This document shows positions 1-18,092 of a DNA stretch of 64,000 nt, piece after piece. The DNA is from Rhynchonema sp. JSB1_4 (taxonomy: Eukaryota; Nematoda; Chromadorea; Monhysterida; Xyalidae), in the NCBI GenBank assembly GCA_030248065.1, contig JASAMV010005410.1, positions 35,444-99,443 on the forward strand, read 5' to 3'. Within the stretch, counting starts at the first letter, position 1. Every line of letters starts with the position of its first letter. The notes beneath the pieces were generated by a model that had not been told where the DNA came from, made no database searches, and saw only the letters and a list, made by a program, of their open reading frames with translations. A program made the translations under genes and the position numbers.

Positions 1-1590
1 ATATTGTTACATACCGTTGGAAAGCATTCCGACAACCTATGTCACGCACAAATTTTAAGCTCCTTGGAGATTCACTATCTCTTGGTAGAGCGACTTTTCG
101 TTCCAGAAAAAAGTGGATTTTTGCACAAATTGGAACGACCGGTGCAGAAACCCCAAATGAGTTGAAGGTCAAGTAACACGTGGATAGGATTGCAACAGCT
201 TCTGAATAGCTTACCATCACAACTTCAGTCACTCAAAGCATTGCTTCACACGGTGAGGGCACGAAACGTTCCAAAAATCGGCCTTATTTTTCGAGAACAG
301 AAGTTTGTCCCTAAATCTTGAGGCCACGCTTAGCGCTGCGGAAATAAGAATGCAATGGGGAAATAGAGCATAGTCAAAAGTACCGAAAAATAAGGTTTTC
401 AGATTTTTTAACTCATGGCTAGCTCCGCGACAGGCCTAAAAATCCATTAAATTGCCGCCAAATTAGGTGATTACATTCATCGCCAGAATTATGACACATA
501 AAGGCCACAGATTGTATCGGATTCGAAACAAAAAAATGAGAGAAACGTCTGGTTTAACAACCTATTAAGGTCCGAAGACCCCAAGGTCTACGGATCTCTC
601 GGAGTAGCCATGCTAACCTGAATATGATATTCAGCTATAAATGCTTATCGTTAACAGGTCCTGTAAATGTGACAGCACCGAACAATGTATCTCGGGAGTA
701 GCTTTCGAATGATATATAACAAGCCCCAATTAATTCTTACGCTTAAGGGCAGAGGTTAAAAAAATGGTTTTTTGACGATTCTGGAACAAACCGTCACGTC
801 ACCGTGTGCGATTTCGGAATTTTGACCGTTTCTTGTCTATAGTAAGAGATAGTATGGGCATGTTATATATCGTTCGATAGCTACGTTGAAGCTACATCGT
901 TTGGTGCTATCAAATGTGCAATAATCTTTAACAGTAACGACTTGTAGCCAAATATCTTATTCAGGCTGGCATGGCTGCAGCAGCCGGACCATGGGGTTTG
1001 AAGTCTTGAAACTCGTCTAGATTGTTGGACTGTGCGTTTGTCTGACTTTCTTGTTTCAAATGCAATGCAATACGTGGCTTATTTACATCACATTTCCGTC
1101 AATGAATGCAACTATGCAGTTTAGTGGCAATTTTTAGGTCTTTTTCGGCCTGTCACGCCGCTATCTGAGTGCTTCCAAATTTAAAAACCTTATTTTCTGG
1201 TACTTTCGATAATGCTCTATTTTTCTATTGCATTTTCATTTCTGCAACACGAAGCGCGGCCTCAAAATTTAGAGACAAACTTGTGTTTTCGAAAAATGTG
1301 GCCGATTTTTGGAACATTTCGCACCCTCACCGAGTGAAGCAATGCTTTGAGCGACTGAAGTTCTCATGATAAGTTATCCAGAAGCTGTTGTAATCCTGTC
1401 CACGTATTACTTGACTTTCAACTCATTTGGGGATTCTGCATCGGTCGTTTCAAGTTGTGAAAAATTCACCTTTTTCTGGAACGGAAAGTCGCTCTACTAA
1501 GAGATAGCAAATATCTAAGGAGCTTAACATTTGTGCGTGACATATGCTGTCACAGTGCTTTCCAACGATGTATAACACTGCGCTCTGCTG
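1..1590. repeat. Foldback element (long inverted repeat), cut by window edge
   Basis: Positions 1-412 read as the imperfect reverse complement of about 1176-1580, with long matching blocks such as TGTCACGCACAAA at left against its complement near 1530. The arms enclose about 760 bp with no recognisable coding content. The left arm runs off the window, so the true end and any target duplication are not visible. It lies just upstream of the RRM2 exon and is presumably in an ELAV intron. The RRM1 exon expected upstream was not found here. Confidence 0.7.
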
Positions 1591-1918
1591 CCCTTCCTTC
1601 GGTTGTGTCCCGAGCCCTTTAATGTCGACCAGCTGTAAATGTAGCGTGCAGTTTAATTTCATCGTCGTACAAACCTTAGCAATGCTTGACAGAAGTTTCT
1701 CACTTTTTTATAATTATTTCTTTCCTCATTTTCTGCTTTTAGTTCCGGTCACTGTGCAAGTCGTGAGACTGGTGAAGATCTAGCGAGTTAGGCAAAAGCC
1801 ATGTCAGCAATGCAAGATTGTAAGATCATCAAGAAAAAACAATTTATAGAAAAACTGCAATAAATAAATCCTTTTTGTGCATTTCATTCAACCAGACCTG
1901 TCAGTATCGCGCATGCAG

Positions 1919-7378
<5,460 letters not shown>

Positions 7379-10100
7379 CATACGAACGCAGTTACCGTAT
7401 CTTTGTTTGTGTTTGGCTCGTTCTACAACTCGATATGCAACTGAATGTGGCATTACAATCTTTTGCCGATTGTTTTTATGCTGTTTTACTGTGTTTTTCA
7501 TCGTGAATTTTTTTCATCTGCTGCTGCTGCGCGTGTTTCACTTGTGTTCTCGCTCTATGGAATGTTTCACGAATAGCAATCCTTGTATTATTGTTGTTGT
7601 TTGTTGTGTTTTGACATGCAGAGATAATAATGCTAAACTTGGCACTTTTTTTTACCGGTTCGTGCTGTGTACAAAAAAACTTTTCAATCTTCTTTCGCGC
7701 GGTATTATGGCCTGAACTCTTGTGTTTTGTTTATCGATTATGTGGCAAATAATTACCAATGCACTGTGTACAATACCTTACCTAGTGTTAGGTCAATAAT
7801 TATATACTATGTACCCTAATGTTGCCTGCCTGGTCCGTGTTTCACACTTAGTCTCACGGTTGGGTTACGTCCTCTTAGTCACTCAAATTTTCAGGATCTT
7901 TTCGTTTCGAATCCGTCCCCTCTGGGTGTAAATGCTTCAATTTCAAGATCGATTTTGGTCAATAATTTCGTTGGCAATAATTTTTCTGAGCGCAGACTGC
8001 TCCGGCGATAAATAGCTGCGGAGAATTTGCAAACCGTATGAAACGTTTCAGCTCCGGAATTAGCATCAGTATTTGAGTACTAACTCCTTATCCTATCTTG
8101 CCTTCACTTTTGATCTGTTGTGCAGTTAGATTAGAACTGATTATAATATGCTTGATGCTGGGTTGATATCGAAAGGTAATAACAGAATTTAGATTGAGAG
8201 CTCTCAACAAATTCATTGATTGACCTACTAGTTCGTTTACTGTTCTTTCGTCTCACGGGTGTTTGTGATGTGTGACCTACCGCATACCTACATACAGTAT
8301 ACTCAATAATCTCTCTCTTCGACTACCGTAGTGGCAGCAGTGCATGCGCGCTTGTCTCTAGACCGTGCAATAGCAAACTATAAGTTATGGTTTGGTTGGT
8401 TCTCGATTTACATTCGTGATTTGCCGAATCCAAATGCACCATTAATATGCGTTATACACTTGCCTTGAAACGTCAGCGCATCGTACGTTGTTTTATCTTA
8501 GTGTCAAACTCAGACCTACATACAGTATGTTCACATAAGGGCTAAAAGAACCATGAATGCCAACCAAGTTTTGTGGATGTTTGAATTGTTTTTAGGGTTG
8601 CCGATAGATCTTGGAGTTAGAGAGTTAGGGAAGTATGCGATTGTCTTCAATTTGTTCTCCAGCTCGTTTCTTGTTCTCTCTCTCACACAGTGCTGTTTGA
8701 TAGGTTTAGGGTGAGACGTAAAGTGACTTTCCGATCTTTAGAGCTCAAAATAGTTGCCGGCTGAGCTGGAAAGGCACTTTGTAACCACACTGCATCTATA
8801 TGCGCCCATGCCAAATACAATTGTTGTGTTCTTATTCAGCATGAAACTTTCTATTTGGGATTGTATCACTCGTTTGAGTACCACAAACCGATAAGTTCGA
8901 CAATTTTATGTACAGTTTTGAGTGTTTCTCAACTTGTGGTTAGCGAATTGAGGCTTTTCTTCGAGCTGCAATCCGTTGGCGTAGTCTGTTTATCGGTCCT
9001 GGAGTTTTTAATTTCGTCAAGTTCAGGCGGTTTTTTTGTCTAATTTTGTATTTTTCTACGAAATTAACGGAATTCGGTGAATGAAAAATGAAATTAAAAA
9101 ATTGTAATTGATTTGTGGAGAACGACTTTTCCGTATGTGTGTGAACCTATTGTGGCTTACCTTTATTCATGTTGCATGATGGTCAAAGTTTCATGCGTGT
9201 AAATTTGCTTGGAATAGCATATACGACTCAGTTTAAATTTGTTCTTTTTATTTGTCTTCTGTTTTGTCCATTTGATCAATATTGTTTTTTATGTTTTCAG
9301 TTTGACAATGTGTTGAAAGGGCATAGCGCGAAAAGGTCGATATTTTTTAAACATTATTTTGGGATTTCTTTTCTATTTTTTTGATTTCATTTGTGTTGTC
9401 GCATGAGGCATTATCAATCATTAGATGGCTATTCAGTTCAGTTTTATGTTAGATTTTTGTCGACTGATTTGTGCTTTTAAAATAGTCAGTATTACTCCTT
9501 ATTTTGATCTTGGTATTAAAAATTAGGATCGTAGTTTAATCGTAGATTAGACACAAGAACGCGAATATGTTTTGTCCGAATGATTTTTTTAAATGTTGTT
9601 TCGTTGTGTGTCCGCTTGCTTCGTGTTTGGTCGAGTTGGCTGAATGTGCAGCTTATGGCTTAATTGATCTATTTGATTGTTGCTATACACGTCTTTTGTC
9701 GCCAGAAACACAAACTGTTCTGTCCAATAATGTCCCAAAAAATTAGGTGATTGTTTCGAATTTCTCTTGCCAAAAAACGACAGATTTTTGCCGTCCAAAT
9801 GCGCTATGTATACTTTGCTTGGTTTCCCAAAATCAAAATCAGTTTGGCTCAGTCTTGCTACAAGAATACACGACTCAAGTGTTGCCGATACGCCCTTTTT
9901 GCGTTTGCCAACTGCTATGTGTATCTGACACACTTTTCTTGCTTTGAGTTCATTTGGGTCATCTCTTGCGTTAGTTTGTGTTTTGTTTTCTTCACGCATG
10001 CTCTGGGTTGATTGATTTCTATGTTTTCTCTGAGTTGATAAATTTCTTGCTGCGCGCCTACCTATATCGTTGTTTTATGTTTAGTTTACGGTTGCGGTTC
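7379..10100 (+). other. Probable long T-rich ELAV 3' untranslated region
   Basis: After the ELAV stop, about 2.7 kb is T-rich and shows no inverted repeats, unlike the DNA on either side. ELAV mRNAs in other animals have very long 3'UTRs and ELAV proteins bind U-rich RNA, so this is a sensible 3'UTR candidate. I could not fix the poly(A) site: ATTAAA-like words occur near 9093 and 9513 but no convincing signal cluster was seen. From 10100 to 10880 I see only unremarkable sequence and two copies of TGATGTTTCA. Confidence 0.45.
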
Positions 10101-10881
10101 ATTATTTTTATAGGTCGGTTTCTGGCTTTTGAACATCCAAGTTCGAAACACACAGGGCCCAACGCTCTGTGCACAACCCACAGCTGAACCATGGGCCAAT
10201 TATGAAAGCAAGAAGCATGACAGTTCTTATGATCAACAAACAGCATCAGAATCTTAAATTTCGTTGTTCCACGGTTGATAATGAAATGATGAAGTTCTGT
10301 CAATGTTTCACACACACCCAGGTACATACATTGTAACCGGAAACTGAGACAAACAAAGCTGTTACACGCGAATATTACCTGTACTAAGCTCGTTGGGTCT
10401 TTCCCATTCAAAAGCCAAGCAAATTAAAATCAATGTTGATGACATGGATAATGTAGATGATTGCACCACAAATCACACGGCATAATACAGTACAAACGAT
10501 TGTCCCTCTGTGTGGCTGATGTTTCACAGGCCATGTATAAAAATGTTCATTCTATGGCATCAGCGCTCCCCTCCCCGGATGCGCTATTTTGACATGCCAC
10601 AGTGTGAAAATCAGCCAACCAACACTGACATGCGCTTGTGCCCGCTATATACAACCAGTTGACTGATGATGTTTCACGTCAGCTGTAAGTCTATGATGAT
10701 GACTGTTGTCGTTTTTGTTCAGCGACATGTCGTTTTCGTAACGTCATGCTCATACAGGTCATGGGCGAGTACTGGCATTCATCCCAATAGTAGCCACCGG
10801 CGCTTGTCAAACCGTCCGAAACTTCTTCGACCAGCTTTTTCGTATGCTGGAAGAATGTTTCAAAAAGATATGGCAACCATG

Positions 10882-11216
10882 TATAGTCCGTCCACCACAC
10901 CAGCTCATGGCACTTTGTGTTGCTGCTGGCTGGTTTGGTCCCTTCCTCCACGTTCTAATGAAAAGGAAAGGGGGGCCAATAAGAAAAAAAAAAACTAAAA
11001 AAATGATAAAATATGTCGAAAACGATTGAATTCGATCAAATTTAAAATTAAATTAAATTAAAATCTATAAAACACGTCGATTTCCTAAAAACAGCAATTT
11101 AGGAGCAAAAATGTTTTTTTTTCGGAAACTCAATTTCTCTTTCATTAGAACGTGGAGGAAGGAAACAAGTCGGCCAGCAGCAACACAAAGTGCCATGAGC
11201 TGGTGGACGGACTATA
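10882..11216. mobile_element. MITE with TATAGTCCGTCCACC ends
   Basis: The left end TATAGTCCGTCCACCACACC and right end GGTGGACGGACTATA are inverted repeats, and matching continues inward for about 85 bp through GCCAGCAGCAACACAAAG and its complement. The centre is A-rich and uninformative. CATG flanks both sides; TA-type ends suggest Tc1/mariner. A similar element is at 26867-27228, and a lone arm fragment (TTTCATTAGAACGGGAGGAA) is at 33843-33886. Confidence 0.75.
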
Positions 11217-12289
11217 CATGTCCACTTTGCTGGCATATTCGGGTCGGGATGACTTTGTCTTGGCATCGAAATATTATAAAATACACCCAAACTGTGAAAC
11301 GTCAGTTTTGAGCAAAAAAATATTTTTTGGATGCCAGCGAAGTGAATATTGAACTCTGTTTGAAATTGATCGGAACCCGGCACCACAGTATTTAGCGGGA
11401 GTATTCACCGGAAGGGTTTGTATCAACTCGGCAACCGGCTTAATTTTTGTCCACTGTACTCTGAGCGCAATTGTTTTATGTAGAGCCCGAATTTTTGACC
11501 AGAGTAAAAATTGTTGGGCTGCATGTCATTAACAACAACGGTTTTACGCTGATCATAAACGCCTGGTGTTTCACAAAATGGCAAATAAGAACAAATTATT
11601 CGGACACGAGCCGTTGACGTGGCCCGTTACTTTTGTGGTGAATATTCTGCCAATGAAATACGAAGTAATGAAGTTTGATAATGTGACCATCGCAGATTTT
11701 GTGGAGCAAGAAGAAATGTAATGGGGTCTGTCGCCTTATTATTTACAGCTATCCGAATCTATTCTACTTTTGCGATTAGTGTCCAGTGCACTTTTTTAAA
11801 GGATCAAGCACAGTCTCACCGGAGCCGCTCTTCTGTTGCGTGGGGCGCGCGCGTCAGCTAATGTCAGCGTAAAAACCACCACCACTGCTAGGCCGTAACC
11901 GAACATTTTGCTCATAATCAGATTCAATTAACTGATCTGAAATCCGCCGATATTACCACCGTGACAGAAATGGAAAAAATGTATTTTATTTATTGGTCAG
12001 ATACCCATTTTAAAAAAATTGTTTTTCATAAACCCACAGCAGCTGCATTTGCATGTGATGCACAAAGTTGGACCGTACTCTTGTTGTTAGGAATAGCCTG
12101 GGTGCTCGGGTGGGCTTGATTATAATGGCAGAAGGTGTAAAATACATAGAATAAACAGAATAAAATCGAAGTAATTGATTATTTATATGCCTGGCACGGG
12201 ATCACTTTGTTCTATTTTAGACAGAAGGTATAAGGGATTAAATCCATACAAATAGCATGACAGCCGCCCTCCACAAAACCGGAACGAAA
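11217..12289. other. Intergenic stretch without recognised features
   Basis: No reading frame, RNA gene or clear repeat could be supported here on either strand. Confidence 0.5.
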
Positions 12290-12560
12290 GCTCCCTCAAA
12301 AAACCCCCCCCTTTTAAAATCTCTTTCCCTTTCCCGCCCCCCCATTCAGGCCAACACCCTTTTCGCCCCACAAAAACTTCCCTCCCCTTCCCTTTCCCCC
12401 TCTCTCTCGCCCTCCCCCCCCTAAAAATTATTTATACACACAAAGAGACAAGAAGAACAAAAAAAGAAATACAAAAAAAATTAACTTCTCACCCTCTAGA
12501 GACCCTATTCCCTCTCTAACACTTCTATCTTAAAAAAAAAAAAATATAAAAAAAAAAAAA
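12290..12560. other. Homopolymer-rich stretch, probably poor consensus sequence
   Basis: Runs of C, T and A with little other structure, unlike surrounding DNA, immediately outside the left arm of the 720-bp inverted repeat. Similar stretches occur at 13845-14175 and 17223-17770. They look like low-quality consensus rather than biological sequence. Confidence 0.5.
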
Positions 12561-12607
12561 AACCTCACTTCCACCATATGACACATTGCCTGTAATCCAT
12601 AGGTGCT

Positions 12608-13327
12608 GACCGCGCCAAAATAAGGAATCGGCTCAATTTTTTAAATATTGGCACAAAAGTGAAGCTATTTAAGTGTAGTAACGAATCACAAACTTAGTTT
12701 GCGATATCAGCTTATGTTGCTACCGTAACCCAGCATTTCCCATTTTTTCAGTACACCGCCTGACACTGAACACTAAATTCTAATTTTCTTTCCCGTGTTA
12801 GATCTGACAGCGTTGTATTTGGACTCAAAATACGCACAATTGTTCAGTGCACTACCATATATGCATACTTTTTGATTTTCAAACCCCTAAAGGCCGTGAC
12901 GGGACAAACCGTTCCCGAACCATAGTCGTTACGAGGGCAAATAGTTTTGTTAAGGCCAACTCGCGGCACTAAAACAATTATACAATAATTTTAATATGGT
13001 TAAGTGTAGAAGCGTTTGGTACATTTAAAACCGTCGAGAAATCTTTTAGCCCGCAGTTTACCAAGCCACAGCAGACATTCTCTTGACCCAACCCAAGCAT
13101 TCCGCACGCGCTCCCACGTGAGAGACAGGCAGGCAGGCAGGCGTGTACGCTGCCTGCTTGTTTGCGCTGTTTTCAAACTTCGGGACTTGGGCTTTGGTAC
13201 TCATGTAATTTTGAGACGCAATTTACATAGCTTTGATTTACTAATCGTGTATTTCTGTCAAACCGCGAACCAAATAAAAGTTGATCCCTTCCCTACATAC
13301 ACACTCTGGAACAAAGACACACAAACA
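12608..13327. repeat. Left arm of 720-bp near-identical inverted repeat
   Basis: Reverse complement of 16503-17222 with only isolated differences visible (for example CTCAATTTTTTAAA against TTCAATTTTCTAAA). The outer junction is GACCGCGCC and the inner junction CACAAACA. The arm contains a CAGG-rich run near 13125. A 74-residue open frame is identical in both arms, but it has no recognisable domain and is explained by the duplication. Either a recent foldback element or a duplication/assembly palindrome. Confidence 0.85.
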
Positions 13328-13844
13328 AAATGTCAAAGCACCAAAATGCGCCTTTACAAAAAATGTGTATAATCTCAAAACATAAAGAACTTTATGAATA
13401 AAATTTCTTCCTTCTTTTTGACATGACATGTGTATTGCTGCACACCAGGGTCTAATTTTTAGTTGCAAAGTTTTGAAGGCCATTTTTTCGGTGTTTTTGT
13501 TGTTTTCGGACCCCATTAGTCGCGGTATAATCAGGCGATTACACCGGCTGCTAAAAAGACTACAGCACTGCCCGTTAAGTGCGCAAAATTATTGACTTTC
13601 ATCTGGCCACTTGTACATGACTCCGTAAATCTGAGGGGCGAAAAGTCCACTGCAGGGTTGACGAACAAAAGCGAGTCGATTCAGTTTTGCCTTTGTCTAA
13701 TGTGATCATGAAGCGAAACTTCAAGCAGCACTTTTTGCTCAAGAATTTGGCTTGATATCTCCTGTTTTTTATGACGCAGGCGAGTGCTCACCAATTCTCA
13801 TTTCAAAAGCCAAGTACTAAACGATTAAAGGGGACCTGCCGCTT

Positions 13845-14083
13845 TTTTTTTTGTTTTTTTTTTTTTTTTTTTTTTTATTTTTTTATATAAAATTATTTTT
13901 ACTTCCACCCCTTTCCCCCCCCACTCCCCCCCACCCCCCAATTTTCTTTTTTTTTTTTTATATTATTTCAACCAAATATATGTTCTTTTTTTATTTTTTA
14001 TATATAAATTTTTTTTTTTTTTCCCCCCCCCCCCCCCCCTCTCTTTTTTTTGTTTTTTTTTTTTTTCTTTTTTCTTTTTTTTT

Positions 14084-14132
<49 letters not shown>

Positions 14133-14175
14133 TTATTTTCTTCTACACTAAAAAAAAAAAAAAAAAAAATTAATA
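13845..14175. other. Poly-T/poly-C low-complexity block
   Basis: More than 300 bp almost entirely T with C and A runs, ending in a long A run. It lies inside the loop of the 720-bp inverted repeat. Any open frame here is an artefact of composition. Confidence 0.8.
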
Positions 14176-15058
14176 AATGCGAATGCCAGGGAGTGAACTG
14201 TTCTTGGCGACCTTAGCTCACAGTTACTCCACCAACTCGCAATTTGTGACCATTTTAGAAAGAATGAAGGAAGCGCGGAGCGCAGAAACTACAAAAGTTT
14301 TGCAATTTTGGGGCTAGGACGCTTTTAGTAGCAACGGGAAATTTTTAGTGGCAAATTGCTGCCGTTTAAAAGCAAAAAACTATGCTACACACGGCACGGG
14401 CACGGTAATGCACCCACGCACATTCGATGTTTGAGGCAATGGGATTGATTGGCTGCGTGCTGTTCGGTTATAAGCGCCAAAAGACACAAAAAATTGCAGT
14501 TTTGCGTCAATGTGATCATATTTGAGTTCATAGCGAACTGCTACTCGATATTCTTGAAACGGAGACTGCTTCTGTTGCTTGACTTGAAATTTTAAAACAC
14601 GTTTTAACCGCGTCAAGGCTGCCTTGACGAGCTGTTGCAGTTGTTGAAAAGTAATGTTATCCATTTGAAACTGAAGATATGGGAAGTACTAAGAACTGGC
14701 ACTGTAAATCTACTGTTATACATAAACGTGTGCATGTTTTTGCAGGTATTGCATGTACAGCCTGTGCATTAAGATAATACCGCATAAACCTCCGCAATTG
14801 GCTCAGGATAAAAATTGTCGCTGGTCACATGCAGGTACGGAACTGTGCATCCCAGTTGCTGGCACTTATTGGACTAAAAAACTTTATTCATACTTTCGCA
14901 AGCTCTTGAAAACGAAAATATTACCGTTACAGTGCGGTAGTGTCTAGTTTTGATCTCAGAGACCTCCAACAGAGAAAACTTGTGGGTTTATTTGGCATTA
15001 ACAGTAAGTAGTTAACAATGAGGATGCGAAGCATGCTCATACAACAGAAACGCATGTA
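14176..15058. other. Intergenic stretch without recognised features
   Basis: Part of the loop of the large inverted repeat. No supported coding sequence, RNA or repeat seen. Confidence 0.45.
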
Positions 15059-15280
15059 GGGTGGAATTTTCTAAACTACGTAAACATGAGTTTTGTGTAA
15101 TAAATTGTCCGCTTGAAGCTGATCGGTGTAAGCTCGGTGTAAACATGAAACAATGCTTGTTGTTAGTGTGGAATGTTTAGGTTTTCACAGGGCTCTTTCA
15201 CACCGAGCTTTCATCCGAGCTTACACCGACCTTTACACCCAGCTCTTGTTTATACCGTATCGAAAATTCCAACCAATGTA
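15059..15280. mobile_element. Decayed copy of the GGTGTAAAG MITE family
   Basis: Starts GGGTGGAATTTTCTAAAC and ends CCGTATCGAAAATTCCAACC, with internal AGCTCGGTGTAAACATGAAA and its complement, all shared with 6614-7225 and 21930-22287. It is shorter and more diverged, with no clean target duplication. Confidence 0.65.
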
Positions 15281-15747
15281 CCTCCGTATAGTGATGGTAT
15301 ACAGTTCACTTAATCACGTTTGCATTAAGGATAAATGCTACCAATTTCGACCTCAGCATTTCCCGTCCCTCAAACAAATTTTCCGCGCGAAACCTGTTCT
15401 CACCCGTAGGGTGGCCTAAACTTCCGTACGTCTGAACTCTCGCGTTTGGCCATTTGCGCCCGCAATGCTTGCATGAGGCTAGAGCAGTGGGGAAACTGAT
15501 ATGTCAGAGCACAGGCACTGACGGTGGATGGAGCTTCAGTGGAGAGCACTACTGCAGCGTGGTTTTTGTAAAAGTCTAGGCCTAAGCTTAGGCAAAAGCC
15601 GGAGCATAAACGAAGCAATCAATGCCTAACCCTGAAATTTCAGTACTTCAAGTGACCGACGTCATCCTAAACCCGGCTGGTTGATCTGTGCTCAACACGG
15701 ACCTGAGCCCAAGCCATGGACTAGGTTGCAAGAGTAGGCCCGAGTCT

Positions 15748-16060
15748 TAGGGCGGACTTAGGTTGAGCACGGAATCCGGAATCCGAAAATATTTACATGT
15801 AAAAACGTTGATCTACTTCCGGATCCGGAACATCATTTGCGTCTTCCGGAAATATTTCCGGTTTCAGGATGAAATATGAAAAACGCAGAACTCGGAAATG
15901 TTTTGCATTCCTTTGAAAACACAATGAAGTGAAATCTGGTTGAAGGTTAATTCCGTGTCCCGCAAAATTTATCCGGAAATCGGAATCCAGTTCGTCCGGA
16001 AACCGGAATCCGGAAATATTTCCGGATTCCGGTTTCCGTGTTCAACCTAAGCCCGCCCTA
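15748..16060. mobile_element. Palindromic element with repeated CCGGAATCCGGAA words
   Basis: TAGGGCGGACTTAGGTTGAG at left pairs with CTCAACCTAAGCCCGCCCTA-like sequence at right (one mismatch region). Just inside, TTCCGGATTCCGG-type words recur many times on both arms, with the weaker TTCCGGAAATATTTCCGG in the middle. About 313 bp, no coding capacity. Superfamily not assigned. Confidence 0.75.
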
Positions 16061-16502
16061 ACGCTTACATGCCACATACCCAACCTCAAGCCTAACCCTC
16101 AAGCCTTATGTACCACACCACCAACCAAGTCGACCTGAATGAGTTTATGGAGGGATTAGTCTTGTCTCGGATTGGTCGAAATAGACAGTGTCGTTTTATG
16201 ATGTTTCAACCCCTGGTTGCATGGGGTTTATTTACGGACATGACTCATTTATGACGTCACAAGCTTTCTTGCCTTCTTGCGGCAATTTCCAAACTTTTCC
16301 CAATTTTTTATGTGCAGTGGCAGCTCTCTACATACCGTGTCGGGTGGTTTCTTGAGCCATTTGGCATTGCTAAACTCGGATGTGTATTGGTCGCACAATG
16401 ACTATTTAAGAATCCATCCAAATTTTTTCTTAATGGTAAAGCACGTCTCGCTGCAGATCACAAGCCTTCTATTTATATTAATTCCAAAACATTTCCAAAA
16501 CA

Positions 16503-17222
16503 TGTTTGTGTGTCTTTGTTCCAGAGTGTGTATGTAGGGAAGGGATCAACTTTTATTTGGTTCGCGGTTTGACAGAAATACACGATTAGTTAATCAAAGC
16601 TATGTAAATTGCGTCTCAAAATTACATGAGTACCAAAGCCCAAGTCCCGAAGTTTGAAAACAGCGCAAACAAGCAGGCAGCGTACACGCCTGCCTGCCTG
16701 CCTGTCTCTCACGTGGGAGCGCGTGCGGAATGCTTGGGTTGGGTCAAGAGAATGTCTGCTGTGGCTTGGTAAACTGCGGGCTAAAAGATTTCTCGACGGT
16801 TTTAAATGTACCAAACGCTTCTACACTTAACCATATTAAAATTATTGTATAATTGTTTTAGTGCCGCGAGTTGGCCTTAACAAAACTATTTGCCCTCGTA
16901 ACGACTATGGTTCGGGAACGGTTTGTCCCGTCACGGCCTTTAGGGGTTTGAAGATCAAAAAGTATGCATATATGGTAGTGCACTGAACAATTGTGCGTAT
17001 TTTGAGTCCAAATACAACGCTGTCAGATCTAACACGGGAAAGAAAATTAGAATTTAGTGTTCAGTGTCAGGCGGTGTACTGAAAAAATGGGAAATGCTGG
17101 GTTACGGTAGCAACATAAGCTGATATCGCAAACTAAGTTTGTGATTCGTTACTACACTTAAATAGCTTCACTTTTGTGCCAATATTTAGAAAATTGAACC
17201 GATTCCTTATTTTGGCGCGGTC
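16503..17222. repeat. Right arm of 720-bp near-identical inverted repeat
   Basis: Pairs with 12608-13327; both arms are 720 bp. The sequence outside this arm (17223 onward) differs completely from that outside the left arm, so the break is sharp. Confidence 0.85.
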
Positions 17223-17770
17223 CCTCTCGCGCCCCCCAACAACCAACAAAATGCACACAACTACGGCGTGACTTTGGTCCACACAAAATTTCATTCCCGC
17301 TGCGTGCCCGCACGCGCGATCAAGCGGGCAAAGATACAGTTGAAATGTTCCTAAAACTTTCTTCCCCTTTTTTTCCAACAAAAACCAGCCGCCACCCCAC
17401 ACCCGACCCTACACCAAAAAAATTAAACCTCACACAGAGTTTCTCACACAAGAAACACCACTGCTCTCACCTACATCTCACCCCCCCACCAAAACCACTC
17501 CACCCCACCACACCATTTTTCTACAAATGCAAAACCAAGCAAAAAATCACGCAAAAATTTGCAAAAACACAATAAAAGATTTTTTTATGCTTATACCCTC
17601 AGAAACACCCGCGGACCACTCCCCACCAAAAATTAGCAACAACACCCAACGAATACATTCTCGCAACAAAACAAAAAACGCAAAAACAACCCACAAACTT
17701 TTACACCGTCAAACAAAAAAAAAAAAATATAAATTAAAAAAAAATAAAAAATATATTAATTCCAATTGGT
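17223..17770. other. Homopolymer-rich C/A stretch, probably poor consensus
   Basis: C- and A-run sequence resembling the mirror of 12290-12560, directly outside the right arm of the inverted repeat. No genuine gene content seen. Confidence 0.5.
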
Positions 17771-17887
17771 TAAATGTTTTTCAGCTCAAAAAGAGCCATA
17801 ATGGACGCTCAGACACACACAACAATGCATTAGTGCACGCTACGTAGTTGCCTGATTCATAAAGCGCACAATGTATTACCCACAACA

Positions 17888-17960
17888 CACAGCCAGCCAG
17901 CCAGCACACACACACACAGGCAGGCAGCCAGCAAACACACACACAGGCAGCCAGCACAAT
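17888..17960. repeat. CAGC/CA/CAGG simple repeat
   Basis: Alternating CAGC, CACA and CAGG short tandem units. A similar run is at 35208-35265. Confidence 0.8.
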
Positions 17961-18012
17961 AGGCAATGCAGCAATGCACGCGTAGTTATGTATGTAGTAA
18001 AGTTTGTGAAGG

Positions 18013-18092
18013 AAAGTGGCGAAGCAGTTATGTCCGAAAGGTCTAACGCGCATCACTGAAGACGAAAGGTCGCGGGTTCAAACATTCACGCG
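18013..18092 (+). ncRNA. tRNA-like / SINE-head sequence with pol III A and B boxes
   Basis: TGGCGAAGCAG at about 18017 fits the A-box consensus TRGCNNAGYNG exactly, and GGTTCAAAC at about 18076 fits most of the B box. The 59-bp spacing suits a long-variable-arm tRNA or a tRNA-derived SINE. I cannot draw a complete cloverleaf with paired acceptor ends, so a functional tRNA is unlikely; a SINE head or tRNA relic is more likely. Confidence 0.4.

Noticed and set aside
13016..13372. 118-codon open frame repeated in the other arm at 16590-16814
   Set aside because: Identity is explained by the 720-bp inverted repeat; no recognisable protein features.
13851..14216. Phe-rich open frame
   Set aside because: Poly-T translation artefact.
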